Of a stretch of 64,000 nt of DNA, positions 32,219-44,310 are shown piece after piece (the stretch's first letter is position 1; each line of letters opens with the position of its first letter). The position numbers and the translations under genes are program-made. The stretch is taken from assembly GCF_003286085.1 (NCBI RefSeq), contig NW_020825557.1, positions 58,545 through 122,544 of the forward strand, written 5' to 3'. The stretch is from Drosophila persimilis (taxonomy: Eukaryota; Arthropoda; Insecta; Diptera; Drosophilidae). Below the pieces are notes generated by a model. It was not told the DNA's origin, searched no databases, and saw only the letters and a list, made by a program, of their open reading frames with translations.

Positions 32219-32457
32219 TTAGTTTTTTGGAAAGGTGGAAGCAAGACGGGAAGTTGAGGAAGAGGAAGTTGAGGTTGAGGGTGGCACACTGGAAAGATTT
32301 GGAAGGGATATGGGGGGCCTATTCTTCTTCTTAGCCTTAAACTCCTTCACCACCAAATGCTCCGGCCAAAATTTGGCGGAGCAAATGGTGACAAATTGAG
32401 TTGGGGAGATGTTTATCTTAAACGAGGCTATCTCCCTGGCATAAGATAAGTTAAATT
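32219..32457 (-). pseudogene. CR1-like ORF1, C-terminal part, copy B
   Basis: About 80 codons (KFNLSYAREIASFKI...AKFWPEHLVV, then a Lys-rich and Ser/Pro-rich tail) ending at 32219. Joined in the ancestor to 37645-38400 and now separated by the LOA-type LINE. The conserved domain resembles the C-terminal part of insect LINE ORF1 proteins that bind RNA. Confidence 0.7.
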
Positions 32458-32467
32458 TCTCCACCTT

Positions 32468-32487
32468 TAGGTTAGGTTAGGTTAGGT
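32468..32487 (-). repeat. (TTAGG)4 tail of the LOA-type LINE
   Basis: Four perfect TTAGG units on the plus strand, i.e. CCTAA repeats at the 3' end of the element sense strand; the first TTA overlaps the target duplication. Short 3' tandem repeats are known in LOA-group elements, and TTAGG is also the ancestral insect telomere repeat, which Drosophila lacks. Confidence 0.9.
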
Positions 32488-32592
32488 TGAGGCGGCTGCC
32501 GGGCTCGCTTGGAACCCGTCACACTTAGGCCGGTTTCGGCCCGTTGTGATACCGCATGGGATCATTTCCTTCCTGCGTTGTGAGACTTCCTG

Positions 32593-35500
32593 TCAGCAAT
32601 TATCCCATCCAGATGCTCTCACAAAGTTCGCTATCCTCCTGGGACATAGTTTGGACATCTCTGAGATGTCGTGTAGAAAGGCTGAGCCCAGGTGCTGTAG
32701 CCTTCTTTTGCTGAGAGCTGGGCAGGAGCAGAACAGATGTTCCACTGTCTCCTCCTCTTCCTCGTCTCTACAGCTGCGACAAAAATCGTTATGTGGGGCC
32801 CCCAGCCTGTTAGCGTGGGTGCCTATTAGCCAGTGTCCCGTGAGGGAACGTGTGACTATGCTGCACCTTTTCCTGCTTAACTTGAGGAGCTCGGAGGTGC
32901 GCTTCATGTCCATGGTCGGCCATGTTTGCCGAGTTGTGCGACATCGTGGCACTGTTTGCCACATATCGTTTTTTAGTCGCTTGTATTGCTCCCTTATAAT
33001 GAGCTTTTAGGTGGCCATTGGCATACAGATATCCTCCTTGTCTTGGAGAAGGGGGATTGTAGTGCGAGATCTGGCCAGCTCGTCCGCTATACAGTTGCCC
33101 TCGATGTCCCGGTGGCCCGGAACCCAAATCAGGCTAATAGCAAATTGCTGAGCCATCTCGTGCAGAGATTTGCGGCAGTCTGCCACGGTGGCCGAGTTCG
33201 AGGAAATCGCGCTTAGCGATTTGATCGCAGCCTGGCTGTCGCTATAAATGTTTAGCTTGGTTGCCGTGACGGCAGCCGCTTGTAGGCAGTCTAGAGCCTC
33301 CCTGATTGCTATGACTTCCGCTTGAAAGACACTGCAATGATTTGGGAGTCTGAAGGAATGCCTTATGTTTAGCTGTTCAGAGTAGATTCCCCCTCCGACT
33401 CTGTCGTCCAGCTTTGATCCATCTGTGAAGATGTTTATGGCCCCATCTGGGCCTGGGAGTCCCTCGAGCCATTCGTCTCTGTGAGGGATGATTGTGTCGA
33501 AGAGAGTGTCTGTGTACTCTCTTGGAACTTGGTAGTCTGTTTTTGAGGGGACGGTACGACTATTATTTAGTATGGCTGAGTGACCTATGCACTGTGTCAC
33601 CCATTGATCTGAGTCTCTTAGACGTATTGCTGCTGCTTCTGCCCGTTCCTTTCCTGCGAGGTCAAGGCTCTGTAGGCATAGGATGGCATTTAGCGCATCA
33701 TTTGGGGTGGTGCGAAGAGCTCCGCTGATGCATAGGGCGGCAGTCCGCTGGACTTTGCCCAGTTGCTTGGTGATCGCCCTTTTTGATAGTGCCGGCCACC
33801 ACACCGTAACTCCGTAGAGTAGTATTGGTCTAGCTATAGCTTGATATATCCGTTGGACTATGCTTGGGATCATACCCCATCTTAGCCCAATAGCTTTTTT
33901 GCATGTGTAGAGTGCAGTCATTGCCTTCTTCACTCTGTCTTTGACATTCAGGTTCCAGCTAAGCTTCTTGTCAATTACCAACCCTAAGTAACTGGCACTG
34001 TCGCTAAAGGAGAGCCTGCATCCTTGTAGTATTGGAGGGTTGAGGGGCGGGACCTTGTATTTATTTGTGAATAGTACGAGTTCCGTTTTTGAGGGATTTA
34101 CTCCCAGACCGCGCGATTCTGTCCAATCCGACAGTTGCGCTAGCTTTGTGGACATTAAGTCGCACAGTGTTTGGGGGTATTTCCCCGAGAAGATAATCGC
34201 AACGTCGTCCGCATAGGCCACGACATAGGCATGCTGTGCGCCTGACAGTAACTGAGGGTGTATAGTTGTCCTCAGTTGCAGCCCGACGAGTCTCTCAAAG
34301 GTTTTGAGGAGGAAGGACGATAGGCTGATTGGTCTAAAGTCTTTTGCAGCTAAGTGCGAGGCTTTCCCAGCTTTGGGAATGAAGACTATCTTTGCCTTAA
34401 GCCATGTTCGCGGGATTGTACCCACAGCCAGTATCTTCCTGAAGATACCTTGTAGCCAGTTGATGGCCGTATCCCCGGCCTTCTGAAGTTGGGCCGGGAT
34501 TACCTGGTCTGGGCCTGGCGATTTGAACGAGTTGAAGCTGTTTATTGCCCAGCTTATGTTACGTTTTGTGAGGATGTGATCCATCGAGGTTACCGGTCCC
34601 TCTCCTGGAAGATGTGCCGTCTCGATGGTTGTGCACCCTGGAAAATGTGTGTCTAGTAGAATGTGCAGGGACTCCTCACTGGAGTTAGTCCACGTGCCGT
34701 CATTCCTTTTAAGATACCCTACCGAGGGGTTAGTTTTTGAGAGAATCTTGCGAAGCCTTGCGACCTCTGACGTTTGCTCAATTTCCGAGCAAAATTTTTG
34801 CCAAGAGGCCCTTTTTGCTTTCCTCGTTTCCTTTTTATATAGTGACAGACTGATTTTGTAGTCTGCCCAGTGGCTCTCCTCGTTCGCGCTTTTGGCCCTG
34901 TTGAAGAGGGTCCTGCAGCTTTTACGTAGGATGTCTATTTGTTTTGACCAGCAGGGGGGTTTCTTTTTCCCCCTAGGTTTGCTAGAGGGGCATGCTGCCG
35001 CGAAGGCTTTGTTGCATGCCTCTGTGAACCTGTTCACTAGGCGATCTAGGTCGTCTTTTGTGTCAGGGCATGATGGTGCTTTGGAGAGGAGTAAGTCCTC
35101 CAGGGCTGAGCTATATTTTTCCCAGTTGGCTATCCTGGGATTTATATAGTCCTTAGGTTTCGGACACTCGAGGGATAGTGTGGTCTCGATGTATCTGTGG
35201 TCAGAGAAAGAGTGGTCATCAAGGATTTGCCAACTCTTGACTATGTCTAACAGGTTGTAAGACACTAGGGTGATGTCAATAACCTCGTGTCGATTTTTAA
35301 TTATAAAAGTGGGGTCGTTGCCCCGATTACAAATAAATAGATTTGAGTTAAGGATGAAGCTGAAAAGTGACTCACCCCTTACATTTGTGTTCGAGCTCCC
35401 CCATTGAGTGTGGTGAGCGTTGGCATCGCAACCTATTAATAGGTCTATGTCCGACCTCTCGCTGTCGCTGGCTAGTTTGCGAACAAGGTCGTTGGGAGGA

Positions 35501-35865
35501 TCGTTTCCCTCATGGGCCATTTAGGACGACATCAGCCTTAGATGTGTCCCTTTCAGCTCTAGGCTTGCCGCCGTGTTGTCGCTATCGCTATAATTATGGA
35601 GCAGAAAGATATTAAGGTGCTTTCTGGCGAGAATGCAGGTGCGGGTTTTACCTTCATGTTGAGCTACAGTTATCTTGTACTCCTTCGACCCTAGTCCACA
35701 AACCTTGTCTCCCACTATCCAACGTTCCTGGGTCAGGGCTACGTCTGCTCCGCTCTCTTCGAGGCGGAGTATAAGAGCAGCGGATGCTGCTTTACAGTGG
35801 TGGAGATTGATCTGAAGGAGCCTCAGGGACATCCTTAGTGTTCTCCACCACTGTAATGTCGGCAT
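32593..35865 (-). pseudogene. LOA-type ORF2 (endonuclease-RT-RNase H), broken
   Basis: One frame from 35865 to 32593, interrupted by TAA at 35521-35523 and TAA at 33007-33009. Endonuclease starts RLLQINLHHCKAA; RT has GPDQVIPAQLQ, DFRPISLSSFLLK and YADD. RNase H has FTDGS, an E in FQAEVIAI, D in YSDSQAA and WVPGHRDIEGN. The C-terminal knuckle is CRSCRDEEEEETVEHLFCSCP. Between GAQHAY and AYADD about 110 residues are missing, including the first catalytic Asp of RT. Not active. Confidence 0.9.
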
Positions 35866-37313
35866 CCGGATCGTCCTCGACTTCCTCGTGGCAACACATC
35901 GCCTCGAAGTCGCATCTCAGCGTGCCATCGGTGGAGTAGCCCTCTGGGTCTATCTCTGTGTGATCGTCGGGTGCTTCGATCTCCAAGGCAGCGTCCTGCC
36001 CGACTGGCTTGTCGACAGGACGTGCCTCGGCCGCCGCATCCGACTTGTAGACCTTTACGGTCACAGAGCTGAACCCAAAATTGAGCTCGCCTTTGGCAGC
36101 CTCAATCGGGGGCCAGCGACTCTTTGTTGAGGACGACCACCGCCTGGTTTGTGGGGCCCTGTGTCGTCTCAACTTTGACCACCTTCCAATCCGCTGTTGG
36201 GAGGTGGGGGTTGCATCTTTGCAGCATTTTTAGGATGCGCTCCGGCTCCTTCATGGAGGCGGGCACCCAGACTCTCGCCCTTGGTCTACTGGGCACTTCG
36301 CTCCCGTCTACAGCGACGAGCTTCGCCCCTGGGTAGACTTCCCCGACTTGCGCTACCGCTGCTTTGTACAGCTGTACGGAGCGCTCATCTTCACAGGCTA
36401 CGATTTTTATGCAGCCCTGGTACCAGCCCATGTCTTTGCAGACGGGAGGGGGTCCAGGCTGCTTTTCCAGCAGCTCGAAGCAGCGGTCGGCCAGTGCCGC
36501 TTCCACCCACTTCCACTGGTTTCTAGGTATCCGGGAGTCCGCGCTGCCTTTGTCCAGGACGCCAATCAGCGTCCTTTCTCTGGCAAACTGCGCGAACGAT
36601 GTGTTAGGCAGCACTCTGGAGCGCTTCGGTATCGGCCCCGGAGTCTCCTGCGAGCGCTGCCTTTTTTGCTGAGGGGCTTCCTTCTTCGGTGCTTCCTTGC
36701 CAAAGTTCGGCAGCACCTTCGAGGCCCACTCAACCTTCTTTATCCATTTGTCCGTCGGGCTGGACATCTGGCTTGCGTTCTGCCGATGGAGTATATTGCC
36801 AGCACTCCTTCTATCGGCATATGTAAAAGATTTGGCTTGGACACTAGTAGATGGTGACTCATCACCCGCCACTTTACCAGCAGGCAGAGCAGCCGCAGGA
36901 TTGCATAGCCACTCTGCCAAGGTATCGGTTTTGGGAGCCAATTCACCACCCACCCCGACACCGGTATGGGACCCCTTTGGGCTCTCCCTAGCATCTTCCG
37001 CCGCGCAGGTTTTCCCTGCTGATTTGCGGGTCGGGCCAGGCCTTTGGGCCACTGCCTTCCCCTGTTTGGGATTGCTCCCTGTTGGCATTTGGGGAGTGCC
37101 AGACTTTTTTTGTTTGTTTTTAAATTCTTCCATTCTTTTCCCACGAGCTGCAGAGAAGGGGTACGGTCCGTCCGGGCAGAGATCCACGTTGCCCGGATAA
37201 GGCATACTTAGAACAGGGGGCTGCCAAGTCCCTGAGCTCTCCGTTAACGACTGGGCTAGTTTTATATACCGGGCCCCCAGCCAGGCTGACTCTCGGCACG
37301 GGTCGAATAACAC
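35792..37313 (-). pseudogene. LOA-type ORF1 (DUF4780-type RNA-binding protein), frameshifted
   Basis: ATG 37313; the first 403 codons run to 36102. A Lys/Pro-rich N-terminal half is followed by a DUF4780-like domain (about residues 230-400; WVEAALADRCFELL, DMGWYQGCIKI, PSRPRARVW, TADWKVVKVET). A C5 run near 36110 causes a one-base shift; the frame resumes as 36145-35792 (KGELNFGFSS...) and ends in an acidic tail. It overlaps the start of ORF2 by about 70 bases. Role in the family: RNA binding and particle formation. Confidence 0.8.
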
Positions 37314-37631
37314 TCTTAGTCCGGCCCGGTGTGAGCTGAATGTGGGGGGTTGGGATGTGGGTAGGTAGTATGTAGGGATAGGGGAGTGTGTGAGCTACTT
37401 ATACGAGGCGGCACCACAAGCGCATCGTCAGTGTTGCTACTTCGCGAACACCCGCTGAATGTCCGGGGCTGCTTATTTTCGGTACTCTCCCTAGGGATGT
37501 CCGATTATTCGCAGCTGACCTACCTATATGACCTGTATATAGGTAGGTCGTTCGCTATCCGCAACCTGCGACCCGTCCGGTGGCCTCAGCTAGGCCCCCT
37601 TTGAGTCACCTCACGAGCTCATCAGACCAGA
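37314..37631 (-). other. LOA-type 5' UTR
   Basis: About 320 bases between the 5' end of the LINE and ORF1. Non-coding; no certain promoter element recognised. The 5' end at 37631 is defined by the target duplication that follows. Confidence 0.6.
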
Positions 37632-37644
37632 TTCTCCACCTTTA

Positions 37645-38912
37645 AACCCACGGCTTTTATTTTGCTTTGAATAAAAGCAATTACATCATTAGATGTGAGG
37701 TCAGCCGTGAAACAAAAACTTGTCGTTTTGGTGGGACTCCCACCAGTGGTTTAGTCACCACAGGTCTAGTACCTGTGGTGGCAATATCCGGAGGTCCGGA
37801 ACGTCTATTTACTGGTGGGATCGGGATAGACGGGACAACTAGCGAACTTGCGGACACCACGGACACGGACGCTGCAGACGTACTTGGCTGCACATTCTCC
37901 GAGGCGATGAATTCGGCTACCGAATCTGCATCGCCAGCAGCTGTCGTTGCCTTTGGAGTGGCAAACGAGATCAACTGCTGCACACTTGGAGTGGTCGGAG
38001 TCAGTTTTTCGGCGGCGCACGGCTGAGTGACGGTTGGCACTTGCAGATCCCGCGGAGTGACCTTTTTGCGCGTCGGAGACTCATTCAGCAGTTTTAAACC
38101 GCTAAACTGAGCCTCCATGGCTAGGAGCCGATCGTATTGGTTTTTAAAACCAACGGTCAGCTCCTTAAAGCCACTCCGCGTCTGCATCATAAAAGCTACC
38201 ATGTCTTTCTCCACCGCACGGCATGCCTCGCAACTGTAATGCAAGCCATTACGTTTGGCTATAGCATCACTCACGAGGCCAGAAAATCCAGTGCATTTTG
38301 CGTGCACTACGCTGTCGCAGAGCCAGCAGGGGACATTCGGCTGATCGTGGGTGATCTGCTTCTTACAGGTTTTTTTGGCACAGACCACAGCGTATTCCAT
38401 TTTATTATTTCTTTATTTACTATTATTTGCAAAACAAATTGGTATCAGACCAATGTGCCAGACAACGCTCAAAGCGGAATTGGTAAAAAAAGAGTGCAGA
38501 GTGGAGAGCGGTTATAGCGAGAGCTACTAAACAGAGAGCGCTATTGCTCAGAAAGTTTAAAGAGCGAGAGAGAAAGAACAGTTATTGAAGTTGAGGTGAT
38601 AGCGAGAGAGTGATAAAACAACAAAAGCTACCAGACGAGAGCGGACTGCAATGCAATACTCACTCACTGCAACAACACACACACAAGCACAAGCCGACGC
38701 CGAAAAATAAAAAGTTAAATAATGTTTTAACACAAATCAAAAGGCATGCACTCGCGTAATAGAATAGGTTTCCAGATTGTTGTCTGGTTAGGAAGTATAA
38801 TTAGAATTTATTTAGGAAAACATCGGCTGTTTATTCAAAAAAAAAAGGAAAAACTGCTGACCGCAAACCAAAAACACGTCTGATCACTACGAAAGAGAAC
38901 GATTAGAATTTT
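37645..38912 (-). mobile_element. CR1-like LINE, copy B, 5' part
   Basis: Holds the N-terminal part of ORF1 and the 5' UTR (38401-38912). The 5' junction with satellite, TAGAATTTTTT then GCGGTGG, is the same as at 7736 in copy A. Confidence 0.85.
37681..38400 (-). pseudogene. CR1-like ORF1, N-terminal part with intact PHD finger, copy B
   Basis: 239 codons from ATG 38400 (MEYAVVCAKKTC). The Cys4-His-Cys3 PHD-type finger is complete (C8...C12...CWLCD...HAKC...CEAC). A predicted helical stretch and a Ser/Thr/Pro-rich linker follow. The frame shifts near 37690 (ends HLMM then stop), where another frame (TSNDVIAFIQSKI) continues toward the LOA insertion and 32457. Product would bind LINE RNA or chromatin; PHD fingers read histone tails in other proteins, but no target is shown for this one. 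Confidence 0.8.
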
Positions 38913-40170
38913 TTGCGGTGGTTCAATATACATGCAAGAGCTAGATGGGGAAGGGTTCTATATAAGTGCAGGTGCCATATAGTTGCGGGGTTCAACTTTG
39001 TTTGGGGCTATAGTGCCATATTGTTGCTAGTGCCCAAGATGTGCGGTTCTGCCACATTTCCTGGAGCGTGGGTGCTATATAGTTGCGGTGGTTCAATATA
39101 CGTGCAAGAGCTGAATAAGGAAGGGTTCTATATAAGTGCAGGTGCATTTAGTTGCGGAGGTTCCACTTTTTTGGGGCTAGAGTGCCATATTGTTGCTAGT
39201 GCCCAATATGTGCGTTCCTGCCACATTTCCTGGGGCGCGGGTTCCATATAGTTGCGGTGGTTCAATATACATGCATGTGCTAGATAGGGAAGGGTTCTAT
39301 ATAAGTGCAGGTGCCATATAGTTGCGGGGTTCAACTTTGTTTGCGGCTATAGTGCCATATTGTTGCTAGTGCCCAAGATGTGCGGTTCTGCCACATTTCC
39401 TGGAGCGTGGGTGCTATATAGTTGCGGTGGTTCAATATACGTGCAAGAGCTGAATAAGGAAGGGTTCTAAATAAGTGCAGGTGCATTTAGTTGCGGAGGT
39501 TCCACTTTTTTGGGGCTAGAGTGCCATATTGTTGCTAGTGCCCAATATGTGCGTTCCTGCCACATTTCCTGGGGCGCGGGTTCCATATAGTTGCGGTGGT
39601 TCAATATACATGCATGTGCTAGACAGGGAAGGGATCTATATAAGTTCAGGTGCCATATATTTGCGGGGTTCAACTTTTTTTGCGGCTATATAGCCATATT
39701 GATGCCTATGCCCAAAATATGCGATCCTGTCACATTTCCTGGGGCGTGGGTGCTATATAGTTGCGGTGGTTCAATATACATGCATGTACTAGATAGGGAA
39801 GGGTTCTATATAAGTTCAGGTGCCATATAGTTGCGGCGTTCACCTTTTTTTGGGGCTGTATTGCCATATTGGTGCTTATGCCCAAAATATGCGATGCTGC
39901 CACATTTCCTGGATCGTGGGTACCATATAGTTGCGGTGGTTCAATATACATGCAAGAGATAGGAAAGGGTTCTATATAAGTGCAGGTGACATATAGTTGC
40001 GGGGTTCAACTTTTTTTGGGGCTATATAGCCACATTGGTGTACATGCCCAAAATATGCGATCCTGCCACGTTTCCTGGGGCGTGGGTTCCATATAGTTGC
40101 GGTGGTTCAATATACATGCATGTGCTAGATAGGGAAGGGTTCTATATAAGTTCAGGTGCCATATAGTTGC

Positions 40171-42202
40171 GGGGCTCAACTTTTTTTGGGACTATAGTGC
40201 CATATTGTTGCTAGTGCCCAAGATGTGCGGTTCTGCCACATTTCCTGGATCGTGGGTTCCATATAGTTGCGGTGGTTCAATATACATGCATGAGATAGGG
40301 AAGGGTTCTATATAAGTGCAGGTGCCATATAGTTCCGGGATTCAACTTTTTTTGGGGCTATATAGCCACATTTGTGTATATGCCAAAAATATGCGATCCT
40401 GCCACGTTTCCTGGGGCGTGGGTTCCATATAGTTGCGGTGGTTCAATATACATGCATGTGCTAGATAGGGAAGGGTTCTATATAAGTGCAGGTGCCATAT
40501 AGTGTCGGGGTTCAACTTTCTTTGGGGCTATAGTGCCATATTGTTGCTAGTGCCCAAGATGTGCGGTTCTGCCACATTTCCTGGAGCGTGGGTGCTATAT
40601 AGTTGCGGTGGTTCAATATACGTGCAAGAGCTGAATAAGGAAGGGTTCTATATAAGTGCAGGTGCCATATAGTTGCGGAGGTTCCACTTTATTGGGGCTA
40701 TATTGCCATATTGGTGCCTATGCCCAAGATATACGATCCTGCCACATTTCCTGGAGCGTGGATGCTATATAGGTGCGGTGGTTCAATAAACATGCATGTG
40801 CTAGATAGGGAAGGGTTCTATATAAGTGCAGGTGCCATATAGTTGCGGAGGTTCCACTTTTTTGGGGCTAGAGTGCCATATTGTTGCTAGTGCCCAAGAT
40901 GTGCGGTTCTGCCACATTTCGTGGAGCGTGGGTTCCATATAGTTGCGGCGGTTCAATATACATGCATGTGCTAGATAGGGAAGGGATCTATATAAGTTCA
41001 GGTGCCATATAGTTGCGGGGTTCAACTTTTTTTGGGGCTATATAGCCATATTGATGCCTATGCCCAAAATATGCGATCCTGTCACATTTCCTGGGGCGTG
41101 GGTTCCACATAGTTGCGGTGGTTCAATAAACATGCATGTGCTAGATAGGGAAGGGTTCTATATAAGTTCAGGTGCCATATAGTTGCGGGGCTCAACTTTT
41201 TTTGGGACTATAGTGCCATATTGTTGCTAGTGCCCAAGATGTGCGGTTCTGCCACATTTCCTGGATCGTGGGTTCCATATAGTTGCGGTGGTTCAATATA
41301 CATGCATGAGATAGGGAAGGGTTCTATATAAGTGCAGGTGCCATATAGTTGCGGGGTTCAACTTTTTTTGGGGCTATATAGCCACATTTGTGTATATGCC
41401 AAAAATATGCGATCCTGCCACGTTTCCTGGGGCGTGGGTTCCATATAGTTGCGGTGGTTCAATATACATGCATGTGCTAGATAGGGAAGGGTTCTATATA
41501 AGTGCAGGTGCCATATAGTGTCGGGGTTCAACTTTGTTTGGGGCTATAGTGCCATATTGTTGCTAGTGCCCAAGATGTGCGGTTCTGCCACATTTCCTGG
41601 AGCGTGGGTGCTATATAGTTGCGGTGGTTCAATATACGTGCAAGAGCTGAATAAGGAAGGGTTCTATATAAGTGCAGGTGCCATATAGTTGCGGAGGTTC
41701 CACTTTTTTGGGGCTATATTGCCATATTGGTGCCTATGCCCAAGATATACGATCCTGCCACATTTCCTGGAGCGTGGATGCTATATAGGTGCGGTGGTTC
41801 AATAAACATGCATGTGCTAGATAGGGAAGGGTTCTATATAAGTGCAGGTGCCATATAGTTGCGGAGGTTCCACTTTTTTGGGGCTAGAGTGCCATATTGT
41901 TGCTAGTGCCCAAGATGTGCGGTTCTGCCACATTTCGTGGAGCGTGGGTTCCATATAGTTGCGGCGGTTCAATATACATGCATGTGCTAGATAGGGAAGG
42001 GATCTATATAAGTTCAGGTGCCATATAGTTGCGGGGTTCAATTTTTTTGGGGCTATATAGCCATATTGATGCCTATGCCCAAAATATGCGATCCTGTCAC
42101 ATTTCCTGGGGCGTGGGTTCCACATAGTTGCGGTGGTTCAATATACATGCATGTACTAGATAGGGAAGGGTTCTATATAAGTGCAGGTGCCATATAGTTG
42201 CG
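40171..42202 (+). repeat. Higher-order repeat, ~1,016-bp period (six monomers)
   Basis: The rare variant GGGGCTCAACTTTTTTTGGGAC recurs at 40171 and 41187, and the flanking six monomers (for example the GCCACATTTGTGTATATGCC variant) repeat in the same order. Confidence 0.7.
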
Positions 42203-42342
42203 GGGTTCAACATTTTTTGGGGCTATAGTGCCATATTGTTGCTAGTGCCCCAGATGTGCGGTTCTTCCATATTTCCTGGAGCGTGGGTGCTATATAGTTG
42301 CGGTGGTTCAATATACGTGCAAGAGCTGAATAAGGAAGGGTT

Positions 42343-43640
42343 CTATATAAGTGCAGGTGCATTTAGTTGCGGAGGTTCCACTTTTTTGGGGCTAGAGTGC
42401 CATATTGTTGCTAGTGCCCAATATGTGCGTTCCTGCCACATTTCCTGGGGCGCGGGTTCCATATAGTTGCGGTGGTTCAATATACATGCATGTGCTAGAC
42501 AGGGAAGGGATCTATATAAGTTCAGGTGCCATATATTTGCGGGGTTCAACTTTTTTTGCGGCTATATAGCCATATTGATGCCTATGCCCAAAATATGCGA
42601 TCCTGTCACATTTCCTGGGGCGTGGGTGCTATATAGGTGCGGTGGTTAAATATACGTGCAAGAGCTGAATAAGGAAGGGTTCTATATAAGTGCAGGTGCC
42701 ATATAGTTGCGGAGGTTCCACTTTTTTGGGGCTAGAGTGCCATATTGTTGCTAGTGCCCAAGATGTGCGGTTCTGCCACATTTCCTGGAGCGTGGGTTCC
42801 ATATAGTTGCGGCGGTTCACTATACATGCATGTGCTAGATAGGGAAGGGATCTATATAAGTTCAGGTGCCATATAGTTGCGGGGTTCAACTTTTTTTGGG
42901 GCTATAGTGCCATATTGTTGCTAGTGCCCCAGATGTGCGGTTCTTCCATATTTCCTGGAGCGTGGGTGCTATATAGGTGCGGTGGTTCAATATACGTGCA
43001 AGAGCTGAATAAGGAAGGGTTCTATATAAGTGCGGGGTGCATTTAGTTGCGGAGGTTCCACTTTTTTGGGGCTAGAGTGCCATATTGTTGCTAGTGCACA
43101 ATATGTGCGTTCCTGCCACATTTTCTGGGGCGCGGGTTCCATATAGTTGCGGTGGTTCAATATACATGCATGTGCTAGACAGGGAAGGGATCTATATAAG
43201 TTCAGGTGCCATATATTTGCGGGGTTCAACTTTTTTTGCGGCTATATAGCCATATTGATGCCTATGCCCAAAATATGCGATCCTGTCACATTTCCTGGGG
43301 CGTGGGTGCTATATAGGTGCGGTGGTTAAATATACGTGCAAGAGCTGAATAAGGAAGGGTTCTATATAAGTGCAGGTGCCATATAGTTGCGGAGGTTCCA
43401 CTTTTTTGGGGCTAGAGTGCCATATTGTTGCTAGTGCCCAAGATGTGCGGTTCTGCCACATTTCCTGGAGCGTGGGTTCCATATAGTTGCGGCGGTTCAC
43501 TATACATGCATGTGCTAGATAGGGAAGGGATCTATATAAGTTCAGGTGCCATATAGTTGCGGGGTTCAACTTTTTTTGGGGCTATATAGCCATATTGATG
43601 CCTATGCCCAAAATATGCGATCCTGTCACATTTCCTGGGG
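42343..43640 (+). repeat. Higher-order repeat, ~680-bp period (four monomers)
   Basis: The block with CTAGACAGGGAAGG and GGTGCGGTGGTTAAATATACG at 42467-42660 recurs at 43147-43340 without visible change. Confidence 0.75.
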
Positions 43641-44310
43641 CGTGGGTTCCACATAGTTGCGGTGGTTCAATATACATGCATGAGATAGGGAAGGGTTCTA
43701 TTTTAGTGCAGGTGCCATATAGTTGCGGGGTTCAACTTCTTTTGGGGCTATATAGCCACATTGGTGCATATGCCCAAAATATCCGATCCTGCCACATTTC
43801 CTGGGGCGTGGGTTCCATATAGTTGCGGTGGATCAATGTACATGCATGTGCTAGATAGGAAAGGGTTTTATATAAGTGCAGGTGCCATATAGTTGCGGGG
43901 TTAAACTTTGTTTGCGGCTATAGTGCCATATTGTTGCTAGTGCCCAAGATGTGCGGTTCTGCCACATTTCCTTGAGCGTGGGTGCTATATAGTTGCGGTG
44001 GTTCAATATACGTGCAAGAGCTGAATAAGGAATAGTTCTATATAAGTGCAGGTGCATTTAGTTGCGGAGGTTCCACTTTTTTGGGGCTAGAGTGCCATAT
44101 TGTTGCTAGTGCCCAATATGTGCGTTCCTGCCACAATTTCCTGGGGCGCGGGTTCCATATAGTTGCGGTGGTTCAATATACATGCATGTGCTAGATAGGG
44201 AAGTGTTCTATTTAAGTGCAGGTGCCATATAGTTGCGGGGTTCAACTTTGTTTGCGGCTATAGTGCCAAATTGTTGCTAGTGCCCAAGATGTGCGGTTCT
44301 GCCACATTTC

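Larger units (their letters stand above)
30424..32470 (-). mobile_element. CR1-like LINE, copy B, middle part
   Basis: Resumes the LINE after the BEL/Pao insertion. Holds most of ORF2 and the end of ORF1 (32457-32219, ending FPKN). It retains segments deleted from copy A (31506-31856 and about 32043-32095). The last bases (32458-32470) are the target duplication of the LOA-type LINE. Confidence 0.85.
32471..37631 (-). mobile_element. LOA-type (bilbo/TRIM-like) non-LTR retrotransposon
   Basis: About 5.16 kb on the minus strand with a 13-bp target duplication TTCTCCACCTTTA (32458-32470, 37632-37644). Two overlapping ORFs. ORF2 ends with RNase H and a cysteine-rich tail, an arrangement of the LOA/I/R1 group; ORF1 has the DUF4780-type domain of Drosophila LINEs. 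The 3' tail is a 5-bp tandem repeat, not poly(A). Inserted into ORF1 of the CR1-like LINE. Confidence 0.85.

Noticed and set aside
32468-32487. Real telomere or interstitial telomere remnant
   Set aside because: Only four units, lying exactly at a LINE 3' end next to its target duplication; better explained as the element's own tail.
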